From Oceanospirillum sediminis (GTDB taxonomy: Bacteria > Pseudomonadota > Gammaproteobacteria > Pseudomonadales > Halomonadaceae): DNA of 39,761 nucleotides. The stretch is from the NCBI RefSeq assembly GCF_014164585.1, contig NZ_JACJFM010000044.1, forward strand, positions 1 through 39,761, given 5' to 3'. The translations under genes and the position numbers were made by a program. Position 1 is the first letter of the stretch. Each line of letters begins with the position of its first letter. Below the pieces are notes generated by a model, which saw only the letters and a program-made list of their open reading frames with translations, was not told where the DNA came from and ran no database searches. This document shows, piece after piece, positions 8,645 to 17,143 of the stretch.

Positions 8645-8699
8645 TTTATCTGAACAATCATTTGACCATAAGTCAGAATGTTGTTGTTTATATAAAATA

Positions 8700-8731
8700 A
8701 AACCGGTTATAGCCAGAGCTACAACCGGTTT
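8700..8731. terminator. Bidirectional terminator between kinase and ETF-QO genes
   Basis: AAACCGGTT at 8700-8708 pairs with AACCGGTTT at 8723-8731. The stem continues through TAGC/GCTA after one mismatch, around a four-base loop. Runs of A before it and T after it would serve both converging genes (kinase on plus, ETF-QO on minus). Confidence 0.7.
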
Positions 8732-8797
8732 AAGTTACCCGTGGTACACGAAAGTCAGTCTGTTACTGTTACAAACGTGATGCCTTCAGGATAGTGT

Positions 8798-10450
8798 TCA
8801 CATGTTCGGATAGTTAGGACCACCGGCACCTTCTGGTGTTACCCAGGTAATGTTCTGTGATGGGTCTTTAATGTCACAGGTTTTACAGTGGACACAGTTC
8901 TGTGAGTTGATCTGGAAGCGGTCATTACCGGTTTCTTCATCTTTCACTACTTCGTAGACACCCGCAGGACAGAAACGTTGAGCCGGTTCCGCCCATTTCG
9001 GCAGGTTAACCTGCAGAGGAATACTGTCATCTGTCAGCTTCAGGTGACACGGCTGATCTTCTTCATGATTGGTGTTAGACAGGAACACAGAAGACAGTTT
9101 GTCAAAGCTGATCTGACCATCCGGCTTCGGATAATCGATAGGCTGATAATTGCTGGCAGGCTTCAGCTGAGAATAATCTTCTTCGGTGTCGTGCAGTGTG
9201 ACAGGAATGCTGAAGATATTCTGGTCAATAAAGTTGAACGCGCCGCCCAGCATAGGGCCGAACTTGTGCATAGCCGGTCCAAAGTTACGGCTGTCATACA
9301 GCTCTTTAAATGCCCAGGATTGTTCCCATGCGGTCGTAAATGCAGTCAGATCCTGACCACCTTCATCACCGCCTTTCACTGCTTCAAAAATAGTTTCTGC
9401 AGCGATCATACCGGACTTCATGGCGGTATGTGTGCCCTTAATCTTGGAGAAGTTCAGGGTGCCAGCATCACAACCGACCATGATACCACCCGGGAACGTC
9501 ATCTTAGGCAAGCAGTTGTAGCCACCTTTGGTAATTGCACGGGCACCGTAAGAAACACGCTTACCACCTTCCAGGTACTGTTTCAGCTCTGGATGGTGCT
9601 TCATACGCTGGAACTCATCAAATGGGCTCAGGTATGGGTTGTCATAGTTCAGATCTGTAATCAGGCCGACAACCACCTGGTTATTTTCTGCGTGGTACAG
9701 GAAAAAACCACCGCTGGCACCGTTCTCTGTCAAAGGCCAGCCAGAGCCATGAACCACCAGACCTGGCTTGTGTTTCGCCGGGTCGATATCCCACAGTTCT
9801 TTAATACCTATACCGTAGTGCTGGGCGTCTTTACCTTCGTCCAGGCTGAACTGCTTGATCAGCTGTTTACCCAGATGACCACGGCTGCCTTCAGAGAAGA
9901 TGGTGTATTTTGCCCGTAGTTCCATACCCGGCATATACATACCTGGTTTTTCACTACCGTCTTCTGCAACACCCATATCGCCTGTGATAACACCTTTAAC
10001 CACACCGTCTTCAAGCAGAAGCTCTGCTGCTGCAAAGCCCGGAAATATTTCTACACCCAGCTCTTCAGCCTGTTGCGCCAGCCAGCGGGATACATTGCCT
10101 ACAGATACGATATAGTTGCCTTCATTGTGCATCGACTTAGGCACAATAGAGTTCGGGAAAGTCTTGCCGCTACTGGCATCTTTCAGCATCACAATCTGAT
10201 CTTCAGTGACTTCTGTAATAAGAGGTGCGTCTTTTTCTTTCCAGTCAGGGATCAGTTCATTCAGTGCTGACGGCTCAATTACCGCACCAGACAGAATGTG
10301 AGCACCAACCTCAGAACCTTTTTCAACGACACAAACCGTCAGTTCCTGGCTGGCTTCGTTAGCTTGCTGCATTAAACGAATAGCAGCTGAAAGGCCTGAA
10401 GGGCCGGCTCCGACGATAACAACGTCGAACTCCATTGCTTCTCTTTCCAC
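8798..10450 (-). CDS. Electron transfer flavoprotein-ubiquinone oxidoreductase (ETF-QO)
   Basis: The 550-residue enzyme takes electrons from reduced ETF and passes them to ubiquinone at the inner membrane, linking fatty-acid and amino-acid oxidation to respiration. The N-terminus has the FAD-binding VVIVGAGPSGLSAAIRL. The C-terminus binds one 4Fe-4S cluster through Cys494 (RFCPAGVYE), Cys519, Cys522 and Cys525 (CVHCKTCDIKDP). Length and all ligands are normal. The frame extends to 10471, but GAGGAG lies six bases before the GTG at 10450, which gives the common start MEREAMEFD. It is divergent from etfB-etfA, its direct electron donor, and a PsrA-like site lies between them. Confidence 0.95.
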   Translation of the reverse strand: MEREAMEFDVVIVGAGPSGLSAAIRLMQQANEASQELTVCVVEKGSEVGAHILSGAVIEPSALNELIPDWKEKDAPLITEVTEDQIVMLKDASSGKTFPNSIVPKSMHNEGNYIVSVGNVSRWLAQQAEELGVEIFPGFAAAELLLEDGVVKGVITGDMGVAEDGSEKPGMYMPGMELRAKYTIFSEGSRGHLGKQLIKQFSLDEGKDAQHYGIGIKELWDIDPAKHKPGLVVHGSGWPLTENGASGGFFLYHAENNQVVVGLITDLNYDNPYLSPFDEFQRMKHHPELKQYLEGGKRVSYGARAITKGGYNCLPKMTFPGGIMVGCDAGTLNFSKIKGTHTAMKSGMIAAETIFEAVKGGDEGGQDLTAFTTAWEQSWAFKELYDSRNFGPAMHKFGPMLGGAFNFIDQNIFSIPVTLHDTEEDYSQLKPASNYQPIDYPKPDGQISFDKLSSVFLSNTNHEEDQPCHLKLTDDSIPLQVNLPKWAEPAQRFCPAGVYEVVKDEETGNDRFQINSQNCVHCKTCDIKDPSQNITWVTPEGAGGPNYPNM

Positions 10451-10471
10451 GATAATCTCCTCAAACAGCAC

Positions 10472-10916
10472 CTGAGTGCTTTTAATTATTCTGTTTTGAT
10501 ATCATTTAAAACGGTCGTATGCTTTCGGTCAAGTATAAAGTAGGACCCTGCAGTCTCTACAGCAAAATAAGACCAGTATGACACATTACTTTTCAATAAA
10601 AGTTTTGCCTGTCAGCGTTTAAACTTTGAAAATGCCGGGTCTTTTGGTCATACGCCGCATAATAAGGTCGCGCTAGTATATATCCGAAAATGTGACCGGT
10701 CAGTTTACAAAGTAATTTGACCTGAATTGAAAAAATAGTCATTATGAGATCACGAGCGCAGCAAACGCTTGTTTGAAACAAATTCAGATCTGGCAGGATT
10801 GCTGAGCAACCCCATTACTCGATCAATGCTGGCAGATCATCAGAACTCAGGTAGCAGAGGCAAATACACCGTCCTGTTACACGTAACTCGTCACAGATAG
10901 AAAGAACGAGGAATCT
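10472..10916. other. Divergent regulatory region of the ETF genes, 445 bp
   Basis: No gene is supported here. Besides the PsrA-like site it holds GTTTAAAC at 10617-10624 and an ACCGGT core near 10695. GGTCGTATGC and GGTCATACGC recur at about 10513 and 10639. Promoter hexamers could not be fixed by eye. Confidence 0.4.
10762..10775. promoter_or_regulatory. PsrA-like operator between ETF-QO and etfBA
   Basis: CAAACGCTTGTTTG matches the PsrA binding pattern (G/C)AAAC-N2to4-GTTT(C/G) with a four-base spacer. PsrA is a TetR-family repressor that responds to long-chain fatty acids, and in Pseudomonas the etf genes are reported among its targets. The position in the divergent promoter region of exactly these genes supports the call. 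No psrA gene is in the window. Confidence 0.6.
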
Positions 10917-11666
10917 ATGAAGGTATTAGTGGCTGTCAAACGAGTCATTGACTACAACGTTAAGATTCGTGTTAAAGCGGACAACTCTGACGTTGATCTG
11001 ACGAACGTTAAAATGGCAATGAACCCATTCTGTGAAATTGCAGTGGAAGAAGCGGTTCGTCTGAAAGAGAAAGGTGTAGCCAGCGAAATTGTTGTGGTAA
11101 CTATCGGCCCTAAAGAAGCTCAGGAGCAGCTGCGTACTGCACTGGCGCTGGGTGCTGATCGTTCCATTCTGGTTGAAACTGCCGACAAAGTAGATTCTCT
11201 GGGTGTGGCTAAGATTCTGGCGAAAGTTGTTGAAGAAGAGCAGCCAGGTCTGGTTATCATGGGTAAACAGTCCATTGACTCTGATAATAACCAGACAGGT
11301 CAGATGCTGGGTGCTCTGACAGGTATGCCACAGGGAACTTTCGCTTCTGAAGTGGTTGTAGACGGCGAGTCTGTTAACGTGACTCGTGAAATCGACGGCG
11401 GTCTGCAAACAGTTGCACTGAACCTGCCTGCGATTGTTACCACTGACCTGCGTCTGAATGAGCCGCGTTATGCTTCTCTGCCAAATATCATGAAAGCAAA
11501 ACGTAAGCCTCTGGATACTAAGACTCCGGCAGATCTGGGTGTTGATGTTGCGTCTAAAGTGAAAACCCTGAAAGTTGAGCCACCTGCAGAGCGCAGTGCG
11601 GGCATCAAAGTGGGCAGCGTAGACGAGCTGGTAGAAAAACTGAAAAACGAAGCGAAGGTGATCTAA
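10917..11666 (+). CDS. etfB: Electron transfer flavoprotein beta subunit
   Basis: The 249-residue protein begins [20 protein letters not shown] and contains [30 protein letters not shown] and [17 protein letters not shown], all standard for the bacterial ETF beta chain, which holds AMP and docks the dehydrogenase partners. The ETF signature is in the C-terminal half ([20 protein letters not shown]). It forms a soluble heterodimer with EtfA. ACGAGGA precedes the start. The gap to etfA is one base, indicating a tightly coupled operon. Codon use looks like that of a strongly expressed gene. Confidence 0.97.
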   Translation: MKVLVAVKRVIDYNVKIRVKADNSDVDLTNVKMAMNPFCEIAVEEAVRLKEKGVASEIVVVTIGPKEAQEQLRTALALGADRSILVETADKVDSLGVAKILAKVVEEEQPGLVIMGKQSIDSDNNQTGQMLGALTGMPQGTFASEVVVDGESVNVTREIDGGLQTVALNLPAIVTTDLRLNEPRYASLPNIMKAKRKPLDTKTPADLGVDVASKVKTLKVEPPAERSAGIKVGSVDELVEKLKNEAKVI

Positions 11667-11667
11667 C

Positions 11668-12609
11668 ATGAGTATCTTAGTCGTAGCTGATCACAGTAAT
11701 GCCGCTCTGGTTGGCGCAACTGCAAACACTGTTACTGCTGCTCAGCAGATTGGTGGTGATATCACTGTTCTGGTTGCGGGTAGCAACTGTGGCGCAGCTG
11801 CTGAAGAAGCCGCTAAGCTGAGTGGTGTAAGCAAAGTTATTGTTGCAGACAATGCAGCATACGAGCACCTGCTGGCTGAGAACGTATCTCTGCTGGTAGC
11901 CGCTCTTGTTAAAGATTCTGGGGGTAAAGATTTTACTCACATCCTGGCACCTGCCACTTCTAACGGTAAGAACATCCTGCCTCGCGTAGCGGCTCTGCTG
12001 GATGTGGCTCAGATCTCTGACATCATCGCAGTAGAATCTGCAGACACGTTCAAGCGTCCTATCTACGCAGGTAACGCGATTGCCACCGTTCAGTCTGAAG
12101 ATGCGATCAAAGTGATCACTGTACGTGGTACTGGTTTTGACGCAGCAGCAGCGGATGGTTCTGCTGCGGTTGAAGCTCTGGACAACGCTCAGAACGCTGA
12201 GAAATCTGCCTTTGTGGGTGAAGAGCTGGCGAAATCTGATCGTCCGGAACTGACTGCTGCTAAAGTTGTGATCTCTGGTGGTCGTGGCATGGGCAACGGT
12301 GAGAACTTCGAATTGCTGAACAAGGTGGCTGACAAGCTGGGTGCTGCTGTAGGTGCATCCCGTGCAGCGGTTGATGCAGGCTTCGTACCTAACGATATGC
12401 AGGTGGGTCAGACCGGTAAGATCGTTGCTCCTGAGCTGTACATTGCAGTCGGTATCTCCGGCGCGATCCAGCACCTGGCAGGTATGAAAGACTCTAAAGT
12501 GATCGTAGCGATCAACAAAGACGAAGAAGCGCCTATCTTCCAGGTGGCTGATTATGGTCTGGTGGGTGATCTGTTTGCGGCACTGCCTGAGCTGGAAGGC
12601 AAGCTGTAA
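11668..12609 (+). CDS. etfA: Electron transfer flavoprotein alpha subunit
   Basis: The 313-residue protein has the ETF alpha N-terminal domain ([19 protein letters not shown]) and the C-terminal FAD domain. The latter shows [40 protein letters not shown] and the family signature [20 protein letters not shown]. With EtfB it carries electrons from acyl-CoA dehydrogenases and related flavoenzymes to ETF-QO, encoded just upstream in the other direction. Length is normal. Translation is coupled to etfB and the operon ends at the terminator about 100 bases downstream. Confidence 0.97.
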   Translation: MSILVVADHSNAALVGATANTVTAAQQIGGDITVLVAGSNCGAAAEEAAKLSGVSKVIVADNAAYEHLLAENVSLLVAALVKDSGGKDFTHILAPATSNGKNILPRVAALLDVAQISDIIAVESADTFKRPIYAGNAIATVQSEDAIKVITVRGTGFDAAAADGSAAVEALDNAQNAEKSAFVGEELAKSDRPELTAAKVVISGGRGMGNGENFELLNKVADKLGAAVGASRAAVDAGFVPNDMQVGQTGKIVAPELYIAVGISGAIQHLAGMKDSKVIVAINKDEEAPIFQVADYGLVGDLFAALPELEGKL

Positions 12610-12704
12610 TAGCGTCCCCTTTAAGGTTCGAACGCTTGTATTTTAAGTGCTGTTAAAACGCGGTGATGTGAAATATAGCGTAGCGATTTAATCGCATTGA
12701 TCTG

Positions 12705-12747
12705 AAAACGCTTTATCGGGTTATTGAGTCCGGTAAGGCGTTTTTTT
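12705..12747 (+). terminator. Intrinsic terminator of etfBA
   Basis: AACGCTTTATCGG pairs with CCGGTAAGGCGTT, allowing G-U pairs, around a short AT-rich loop. The hairpin is followed by seven T residues. It lies about 100 bases after etfA. Confidence 0.75.
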
Positions 12748-12803
12748 ATGGGCGCTAGTCAGCCCCAGGACCCGACTGCAGATGATGTTTATTCTCTCTT
12801 TTA

Positions 12804-12832
12804 TTGAAATAGGAATTATTTGCAATTAATAT
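12804..12832 (+). promoter_or_regulatory. Candidate sigma-70 promoter of the fecI-like gene
   Basis: TTGAAA (12804-12809), a 17-base spacer and TAATAT (12827-12832) make a plausible -35/-10 pair about 80 bases before the sigma factor start. A Fur-like box covers the spacer and -10, as expected for an iron-repressed gene. Confidence 0.45.
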
Positions 12833-12837
12833 TCATT
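12808..12837. promoter_or_regulatory. Candidate overlapping Fur boxes before the siderophore uptake locus
   Basis: AATAGGAATTATTTGCAAT (12808-12826) matches a typical Fur box, AATGAGAATAATTATCATT, at 13 of 19 positions by eye. TTTGCAATTAATATTCATT (12819-12837) overlaps it and matches at about 12. Either is weak alone. The iron-uptake context and promoter overlap make Fur control likely. Confidence 0.45.
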
Positions 12838-12911
12838 CCTGAAATAGAGCCGCAACAGCTTGTTGTTGGGCTGTGTTCTGTTAAAACGACAGAGATTCAG
12901 GAGTGCCATCA

Positions 12912-13433
12912 ATGCAAGCTCAAGGTGCCGAATATCAGATGCATCATCTGTATGTACAGAATCACGACTGGTTAAGTCGTTGGCTCTACACCAAATTGGG
13001 TTGTTGTCATCAGGCCGCTGATATCTGCCATGATGCTTTTATCCGCATTCTACAAAAATGGCGTCATCAGGGGCACTTTCCTGATATCGAACAACCAAAA
13101 GCCTATCTGACAACAGTAGCTGGCAGACTGGTGACTGATCACTTTCGTAAACAGTCGCTGGAACAAGCCTGGCAGGAGAGTCTGGCTTCTCTTCCCGAAA
13201 AGGATGTGCCCTCACCTCAACTGTTACTGCAACTCAGGGAAACTTTGGAAGAGGTTGATCGTATTCTCAATAGCCTGCCCCAGGCGGTAAGAGACACCTT
13301 TCTTCTCTCTCAACTGGATGGCATGACCTACAAACAGATAGCAGAACAACTGCAGGTCAGTGAGCGCACAGTAAAACGGTATATGGCTCAGGCCTTTGCG
13401 GCTTGTATTTTGTTGGAAAATGACGAAGTATGA
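12912..13433 (+). CDS. FecI-type ECF sigma factor
   Basis: The 173-residue protein has the region-2 pattern HDWLSRWLYTKLG...AADICHDAFIRILQK (residues about 18-50), YLTTVAGRLVTDHFRK (65-80) and a region-4 helix-turn-helix (LDGMTYKQIAEQLQVSERTV, 136-155), typical of iron-starvation sigma factors. In this family the outer-membrane receptor senses the ferric siderophore and signals through FecR, freeing the sigma factor to transcribe the receptor operon. A GTG at 12903 is in frame, but CAGGAG eight bases before the ATG at 12912 decides the start. The FecR gene follows after a 19-base gap. Confidence 0.9.
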   Translation: MQAQGAEYQMHHLYVQNHDWLSRWLYTKLGCCHQAADICHDAFIRILQKWRHQGHFPDIEQPKAYLTTVAGRLVTDHFRKQSLEQAWQESLASLPEKDVPSPQLLLQLRETLEEVDRILNSLPQAVRDTFLLSQLDGMTYKQIAEQLQVSERTVKRYMAQAFAACILLENDEV

Positions 13434-13452
13434 GTCTGCTGCGGAGTGAGTG

Positions 13453-14481
13453 ATGGGGCAGGCAGGACAGAAAATACAGGTGAGCCGAGCGGTTGCTGAA
13501 GAAGCTGCACATCGGCTGATTATTCTGGGTAGTGATGAGAGCACTGATGAGTATCAACAAGAGTGCCGGCACTGGTGCCAGCAAGACCCTGAACATGAAG
13601 AAGCCTGGCGACGGGCAATCAACCTGCAACATAAAATGGGCCTGCTGCCCGGTTGGTTAGTAAAAGATGCCTTGCAGCGCCCCCCTGTATCCGGTTTGGA
13701 ACAATCCGGTGTGGAGCAACCAGAACGCCGCCATCATTTAACCGCTCTTATCGGTTTGATTATGGCTGGGCCTGCGGCTTACCTGGCGTTATCCCCTGAT
13801 GCCCGGCAAGTGGGTCTTGGTCAGTGGCATCATTTGACTGCAGATTATCATACCCGAGCTGGAGAGCAGCAACAGGTTGAGCTGTCTGATGGCAGTACTG
13901 TTTCTCTTAACACTTCAACCAGCGTCAGTATCCATTACTCTGCTGAACAACGATTGATTGTGCTGCATCAGGGAGAGATTGAGGTCATCACCGCAAAGGA
14001 TATCCAGCAACGGCCACTGAGTGTGCGTACGGCTCATGGTTTGATGACGGCATTGGGTACACGCTTTATGGTACGGCTGATACCGGGTGAGGGGCAGACA
14101 ACTCTGGCTGTACAGGAAGGGGCTGTGGCGGTATCCCTGGCTACAGAGCATCAGAGCACATCCGCACGGGTAACGCATGCCGGACAGTACACGCGCTTTG
14201 ATCATCAGGTTATTGCAGAACCTCAAAAAGGTTCTGCGGGATTAGAGCAGTGGCGACAAGGGATGTTGGTGGCGCAGGATATGCCTTTAGGGCAATTGAT
14301 CGAAGAGCTGTCCCGCTACCGTTCGGGCTGGTTACGCTGTGACCCTGACGTGGCTCAACTCAAACTATCGGGTGTTTTCCGTTTGGATAATACAGACCAG
14401 ATTCTGAATTCACTTTCTCTCAGCCTGCCCGTGACCGTTGTTTACCGTACTCCTTATTGGGTTAGCGTTAAGTCGATTTAA
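13453..14481 (+). CDS. FecR-family transmembrane anti-sigma sensor
   Basis: The 342-residue protein has an N-terminal cytoplasmic DUF4880-like part (residues about 10-56, with DPEHEEAWRRAINLQ), one membrane helix at about 97-113, a periplasmic FecR domain (about 133-230, with ELSDGSTVSLNTSTSVSIHY and RTAHGLMTALGTRFMVR) and a C-terminal part resembling an STN-like fold (LSGVFRLDNTDQILNSL). In the family it relays the signal from the receptor's STN domain across the inner membrane and holds the sigma factor. The ATG at 13453 is preferred over the adjacent GTG at 13450; GCGGAG lies upstream. Gene order sigma-FecR-receptor is the classic arrangement. Confidence 0.9.
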   Translation: MGQAGQKIQVSRAVAEEAAHRLIILGSDESTDEYQQECRHWCQQDPEHEEAWRRAINLQHKMGLLPGWLVKDALQRPPVSGLEQSGVEQPERRHHLTALIGLIMAGPAAYLALSPDARQVGLGQWHHLTADYHTRAGEQQQVELSDGSTVSLNTSTSVSIHYSAEQRLIVLHQGEIEVITAKDIQQRPLSVRTAHGLMTALGTRFMVRLIPGEGQTTLAVQEGAVAVSLATEHQSTSARVTHAGQYTRFDHQVIAEPQKGSAGLEQWRQGMLVAQDMPLGQLIEELSRYRSGWLRCDPDVAQLKLSGVFRLDNTDQILNSLSLSLPVTVVYRTPYWVSVKSI

Positions 14482-14546
14482 CCAACGGACTCTTATCTGA
14501 AAAACACTTCTCGCATCGTCTTCAGATCTACTGACGTCAAGTTGTT

Positions 14547-14575
14547 GGAAAAACTTTAAATTCTCTGTCCCCTTT
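14547..14575 (+). promoter_or_regulatory. Candidate FecI-type promoter of the receptor operon
   Basis: GGAAAA at 14547-14552, a 17-base spacer and CCCTTT at 14570-14575 resemble the E. coli fecA promoter elements as I recall them (GGAAAT, 17 bases, TCCTTT). The site is 57 bases before the receptor start, in the 151-bp gap after the FecR gene. Confidence 0.5.
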
Positions 14576-14632
14576 TTTTCTCTGGTTCGTCTTAGAGGTA
14601 AATTCTTTTAATCCATGCAGTAAGGATTGGTT

Positions 14633-17059
14633 ATGTCCCCAGAGATCTTGCAACACCTTTCTCAAACTCACCCGGTCAATCAGGCCAGAGCTCCAGGTAA
14701 AAAGCGTCTGGCTTCGGCCATGATGCTGGCAGTGTTATCCGTAGGTGCGCAGCTGGGGACAACGGTTGTGCATGCTCAGACACTGACTCATCAGATTAGC
14801 TCAGGACCGCTGTCTAATCAGCTGATTCAGTTTGCTTCTGAACATAAAATTACCCTGCATTTTAATGCCCGTCAGTTAGCTGGTAAGCGCTCGGAAGGTC
14901 TATCAGGCCAGTTTACGCCTGAAAGTGGTCTGGAAGCTTTGCTGCGTGGATCAGGCTTTAAGGCCATTAAGACAGAGTCTGGGGTTTATACCCTGGAAGC
15001 TCTGAGCACCACTGAGCGTAACAGCGCAGAAGAGCTGAGCACCCTGGTGGTGACCTCATCCCGTAGTAATATTCGCCAGGAAGATTCTCCTCAGGTGGTT
15101 ACGGTCGTCACCCGAGAACAGATTGAGCGCCAGCTGGCGATCACCTCTGACAGCTCCTCCGTATTAAGCAGCCTGCTGCCTTCCTACACACCCAGTCGTC
15201 AGAAAATGACCAGTAGCGGTGAAACCTTTCGTGGCCGGACACCGCTGTTAATGGTCGATGGCGTGCCTCAATCAAACCCGCTACGTCCGACTGGACGTGA
15301 AGGGCATACCGTCGACTTTGCTATGGTTGAGCGTATCGAGGTGATCCACGGTGCCAGTGCGATTCACGGTATGGGTGCCACAGGCGGTATTATTAATATT
15401 ATTACCCGCAACCCGGATGAGACTCAGGATAGTCTGAAACAAAACGTCTCGGTACAAACCACCCTGCCCACCTCAGAGACAGGCTCAGATACCGCCAGTT
15501 ACAAAGCCTCCTATCGGGCGGAAGGCAGCAGCGGTAATCTGGATTATCTGGTTGGTGTCAGCTATGAAGATCAAGGGTTGTTTATCGATGGTGACGGTGA
15601 TCCTGTTGGCGTGGACAACACCCAAGGGGATCAGATGGATTCTGAAAGTTATGACCTGCTGGCTAAAGTGGGCTATTGGCTGGATGATGACCGTAGAATC
15701 CAGGCTAGCCTGAACCGTTATCAGATTGAGGGTCAACACCACTATGTCAGTGTCGCTGGTGATCGTGACAACGGTGTTGCGACAACCTCAAAGAAGGGCA
15801 CCCCTGAGGGTGTTGCACCTTATAACAAGGTACTCACCGGTAGTCTGGATTATCTGGATTACGACCTTAATGGAATGAGCCTGTCCGCTCAGCTGTTCTT
15901 CCAGGATTTTGAAGGCTTATTTGGTGCAACCAACTCCGGCACCTTCCAGGATGAGAGTATCGCGCCAAGAGGTGAGCTCTATGATCAGTCCCGTGTTCTA
16001 TCCACCAAAGTAGGCACCAAACTGAGCCTGACCAAAGATGACCTGATGGATAATCGACTGAAGGTCAGCGGTGGTCTGGATATCCTGGTGGACAAGTCAG
16101 AGCAGGATCTCTACCTGACCGACCGTAACTGGGTGCCTGAGGTAGAATATAAAAACTACGCGCCTTTTGTTCAGTTAGAGTTCCGGGCGATGGATGATCT
16201 GGTACTGCACGGCGGCCTGCGCCATGAATTCTCAGAGCTTAAGGTTGATGATTTCCAAACGGTCGCCTCCCGCAATGGCGTTGATGTTGCCGGTGGTAAC
16301 CCTGAATTTGATGAAAGCCTGATCAACCTGGGGGCGGTTTTTAACGTCACCGAATCCGCGACCCTGTTTGCCAACTATTCGGAAGGCTACGGTATGCCGG
16401 ATGTGGGACGGGTATTACGCGGTATCAATGTCGAGGGTCAGGATGTGGATACCTTCCTTAACCTTGAGCCTATTGTCACCGATAACATCGAACTGGGCGC
16501 CCGGATGCAACATAAAGATCTGAGCCTTGAGGTCAGTGTTTATCGCTCCGATTCTGACTTTGGCCAACGCCTGGTGGGCGTAGCCAACGAATACTTTATG
16601 AGTCGTGAGAAGACCCGCACCCAGGGACTGGAAGCCTCTGTCGGCTATCAGGTCAACCCGGATAACAAACTGCACCTGGCCTACTCACGCAGCGAAGGTA
16701 AGTATGACAGCGATGACAACGGCAGCTTAGATGCCAAACTGCACGGCCTGAATATCGCCCCGGATCGTCTGATCGCCTCCTGGAGCCGCCGCTGGAGCCC
16801 TGAACTGGATTCCTTTATCCAGGCCGATTATGCCTTTGATCGCAGTTTTGACCAGGAAAACCGCGAATTTGAGGGTTATATGCTGGTTGATGCCTCAGTG
16901 GGCTACCAACTGCCTGTCGGCAAGTTGAATGTAGCGATTGCTAACCTGTTCGATAAAGACTACTTCACCTATTACTCCCAGAGTGCTCTGGTCAGTGATG
17001 ATCGCTACTTTAAAGGTCGTGGCCGTACTGTAACAGTAGGCTACTCCTACGATTTCTAA
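14633..17059 (+). CDS. TonB-dependent ferric-siderophore receptor with STN signalling domain
   Basis: The 808-residue outer-membrane protein has a long signal peptide (probable cut after VVHA, residue 48), an STN signalling domain (about 56-124, LSNQLIQFASEHKITLHFN), a TonB-box-like STLVVTSSR near 136-144, a plug (about 150-255, with LLMVDGVPQ and IEVIHGASAIHGMGATGGII) and a 22-strand-type barrel ending in the aromatic SYDF. The STN domain and the sigma/FecR genes upstream mark it as a transducer that senses its own ligand. Barrel details recall receptors for citrate-type siderophores such as vibrioferrin or aerobactin, but the ligand cannot be fixed. AAGGA six bases before the ATG at 14633 favours this start over the TTG at 14627. 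Confidence 0.92.
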   Translation: MSPEILQHLSQTHPVNQARAPGKKRLASAMMLAVLSVGAQLGTTVVHAQTLTHQISSGPLSNQLIQFASEHKITLHFNARQLAGKRSEGLSGQFTPESGLEALLRGSGFKAIKTESGVYTLEALSTTERNSAEELSTLVVTSSRSNIRQEDSPQVVTVVTREQIERQLAITSDSSSVLSSLLPSYTPSRQKMTSSGETFRGRTPLLMVDGVPQSNPLRPTGREGHTVDFAMVERIEVIHGASAIHGMGATGGIINIITRNPDETQDSLKQNVSVQTTLPTSETGSDTASYKASYRAEGSSGNLDYLVGVSYEDQGLFIDGDGDPVGVDNTQGDQMDSESYDLLAKVGYWLDDDRRIQASLNRYQIEGQHHYVSVAGDRDNGVATTSKKGTPEGVAPYNKVLTGSLDYLDYDLNGMSLSAQLFFQDFEGLFGATNSGTFQDESIAPRGELYDQSRVLSTKVGTKLSLTKDDLMDNRLKVSGGLDILVDKSEQDLYLTDRNWVPEVEYKNYAPFVQLEFRAMDDLVLHGGLRHEFSELKVDDFQTVASRNGVDVAGGNPEFDESLINLGAVFNVTESATLFANYSEGYGMPDVGRVLRGINVEGQDVDTFLNLEPIVTDNIELGARMQHKDLSLEVSVYRSDSDFGQRLVGVANEYFMSREKTRTQGLEASVGYQVNPDNKLHLAYSRSEGKYDSDDNGSLDAKLHGLNIAPDRLIASWSRRWSPELDSFIQADYAFDRSFDQENREFEGYMLVDASVGYQLPVGKLNVAIANLFDKDYFTYYSQSALVSDDRYFKGRGRTVTVGYSYDF

Positions 17060-17079
17060 GTTCTCTACTTAGTTAATTG

Positions 17080-17114
17080 GCGGGCCTGCGCTTAGCTAAG
17101 GCCCGCACTTTTTT
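17080..17114 (+). terminator. Intrinsic terminator between receptor and transporter genes
   Basis: GCGGGCC (17080-17086) pairs with GGCCCGC (17100-17106) and six T residues follow at 17109-17114. It sits between the receptor and the periplasmic binding protein gene, so it probably lets only part of the transcripts continue and keeps the receptor more abundant. Confidence 0.8.
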
Positions 17115-17143
17115 ATAGTAGCAGTAGGAAGAGACACTCACCC

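Noticed and set aside
8978-9919. Long plus-strand frame opposite ETF-QO
   Set aside because: It lies fully antisense to a strongly supported gene and its residues show no known domain; long opposite frames arise from codon bias.
10593-10781. 62-codon minus-strand frame in the ETF divergent region
   Set aside because: Overlaps the putative PsrA operator, has no good ribosome site and no family resemblance.
10926-12474. Two long minus-strand frames opposite etfB and etfA
   Set aside because: Antisense to highly conserved genes, His/Asn/Cys/Phe-rich composition typical of shadow frames.
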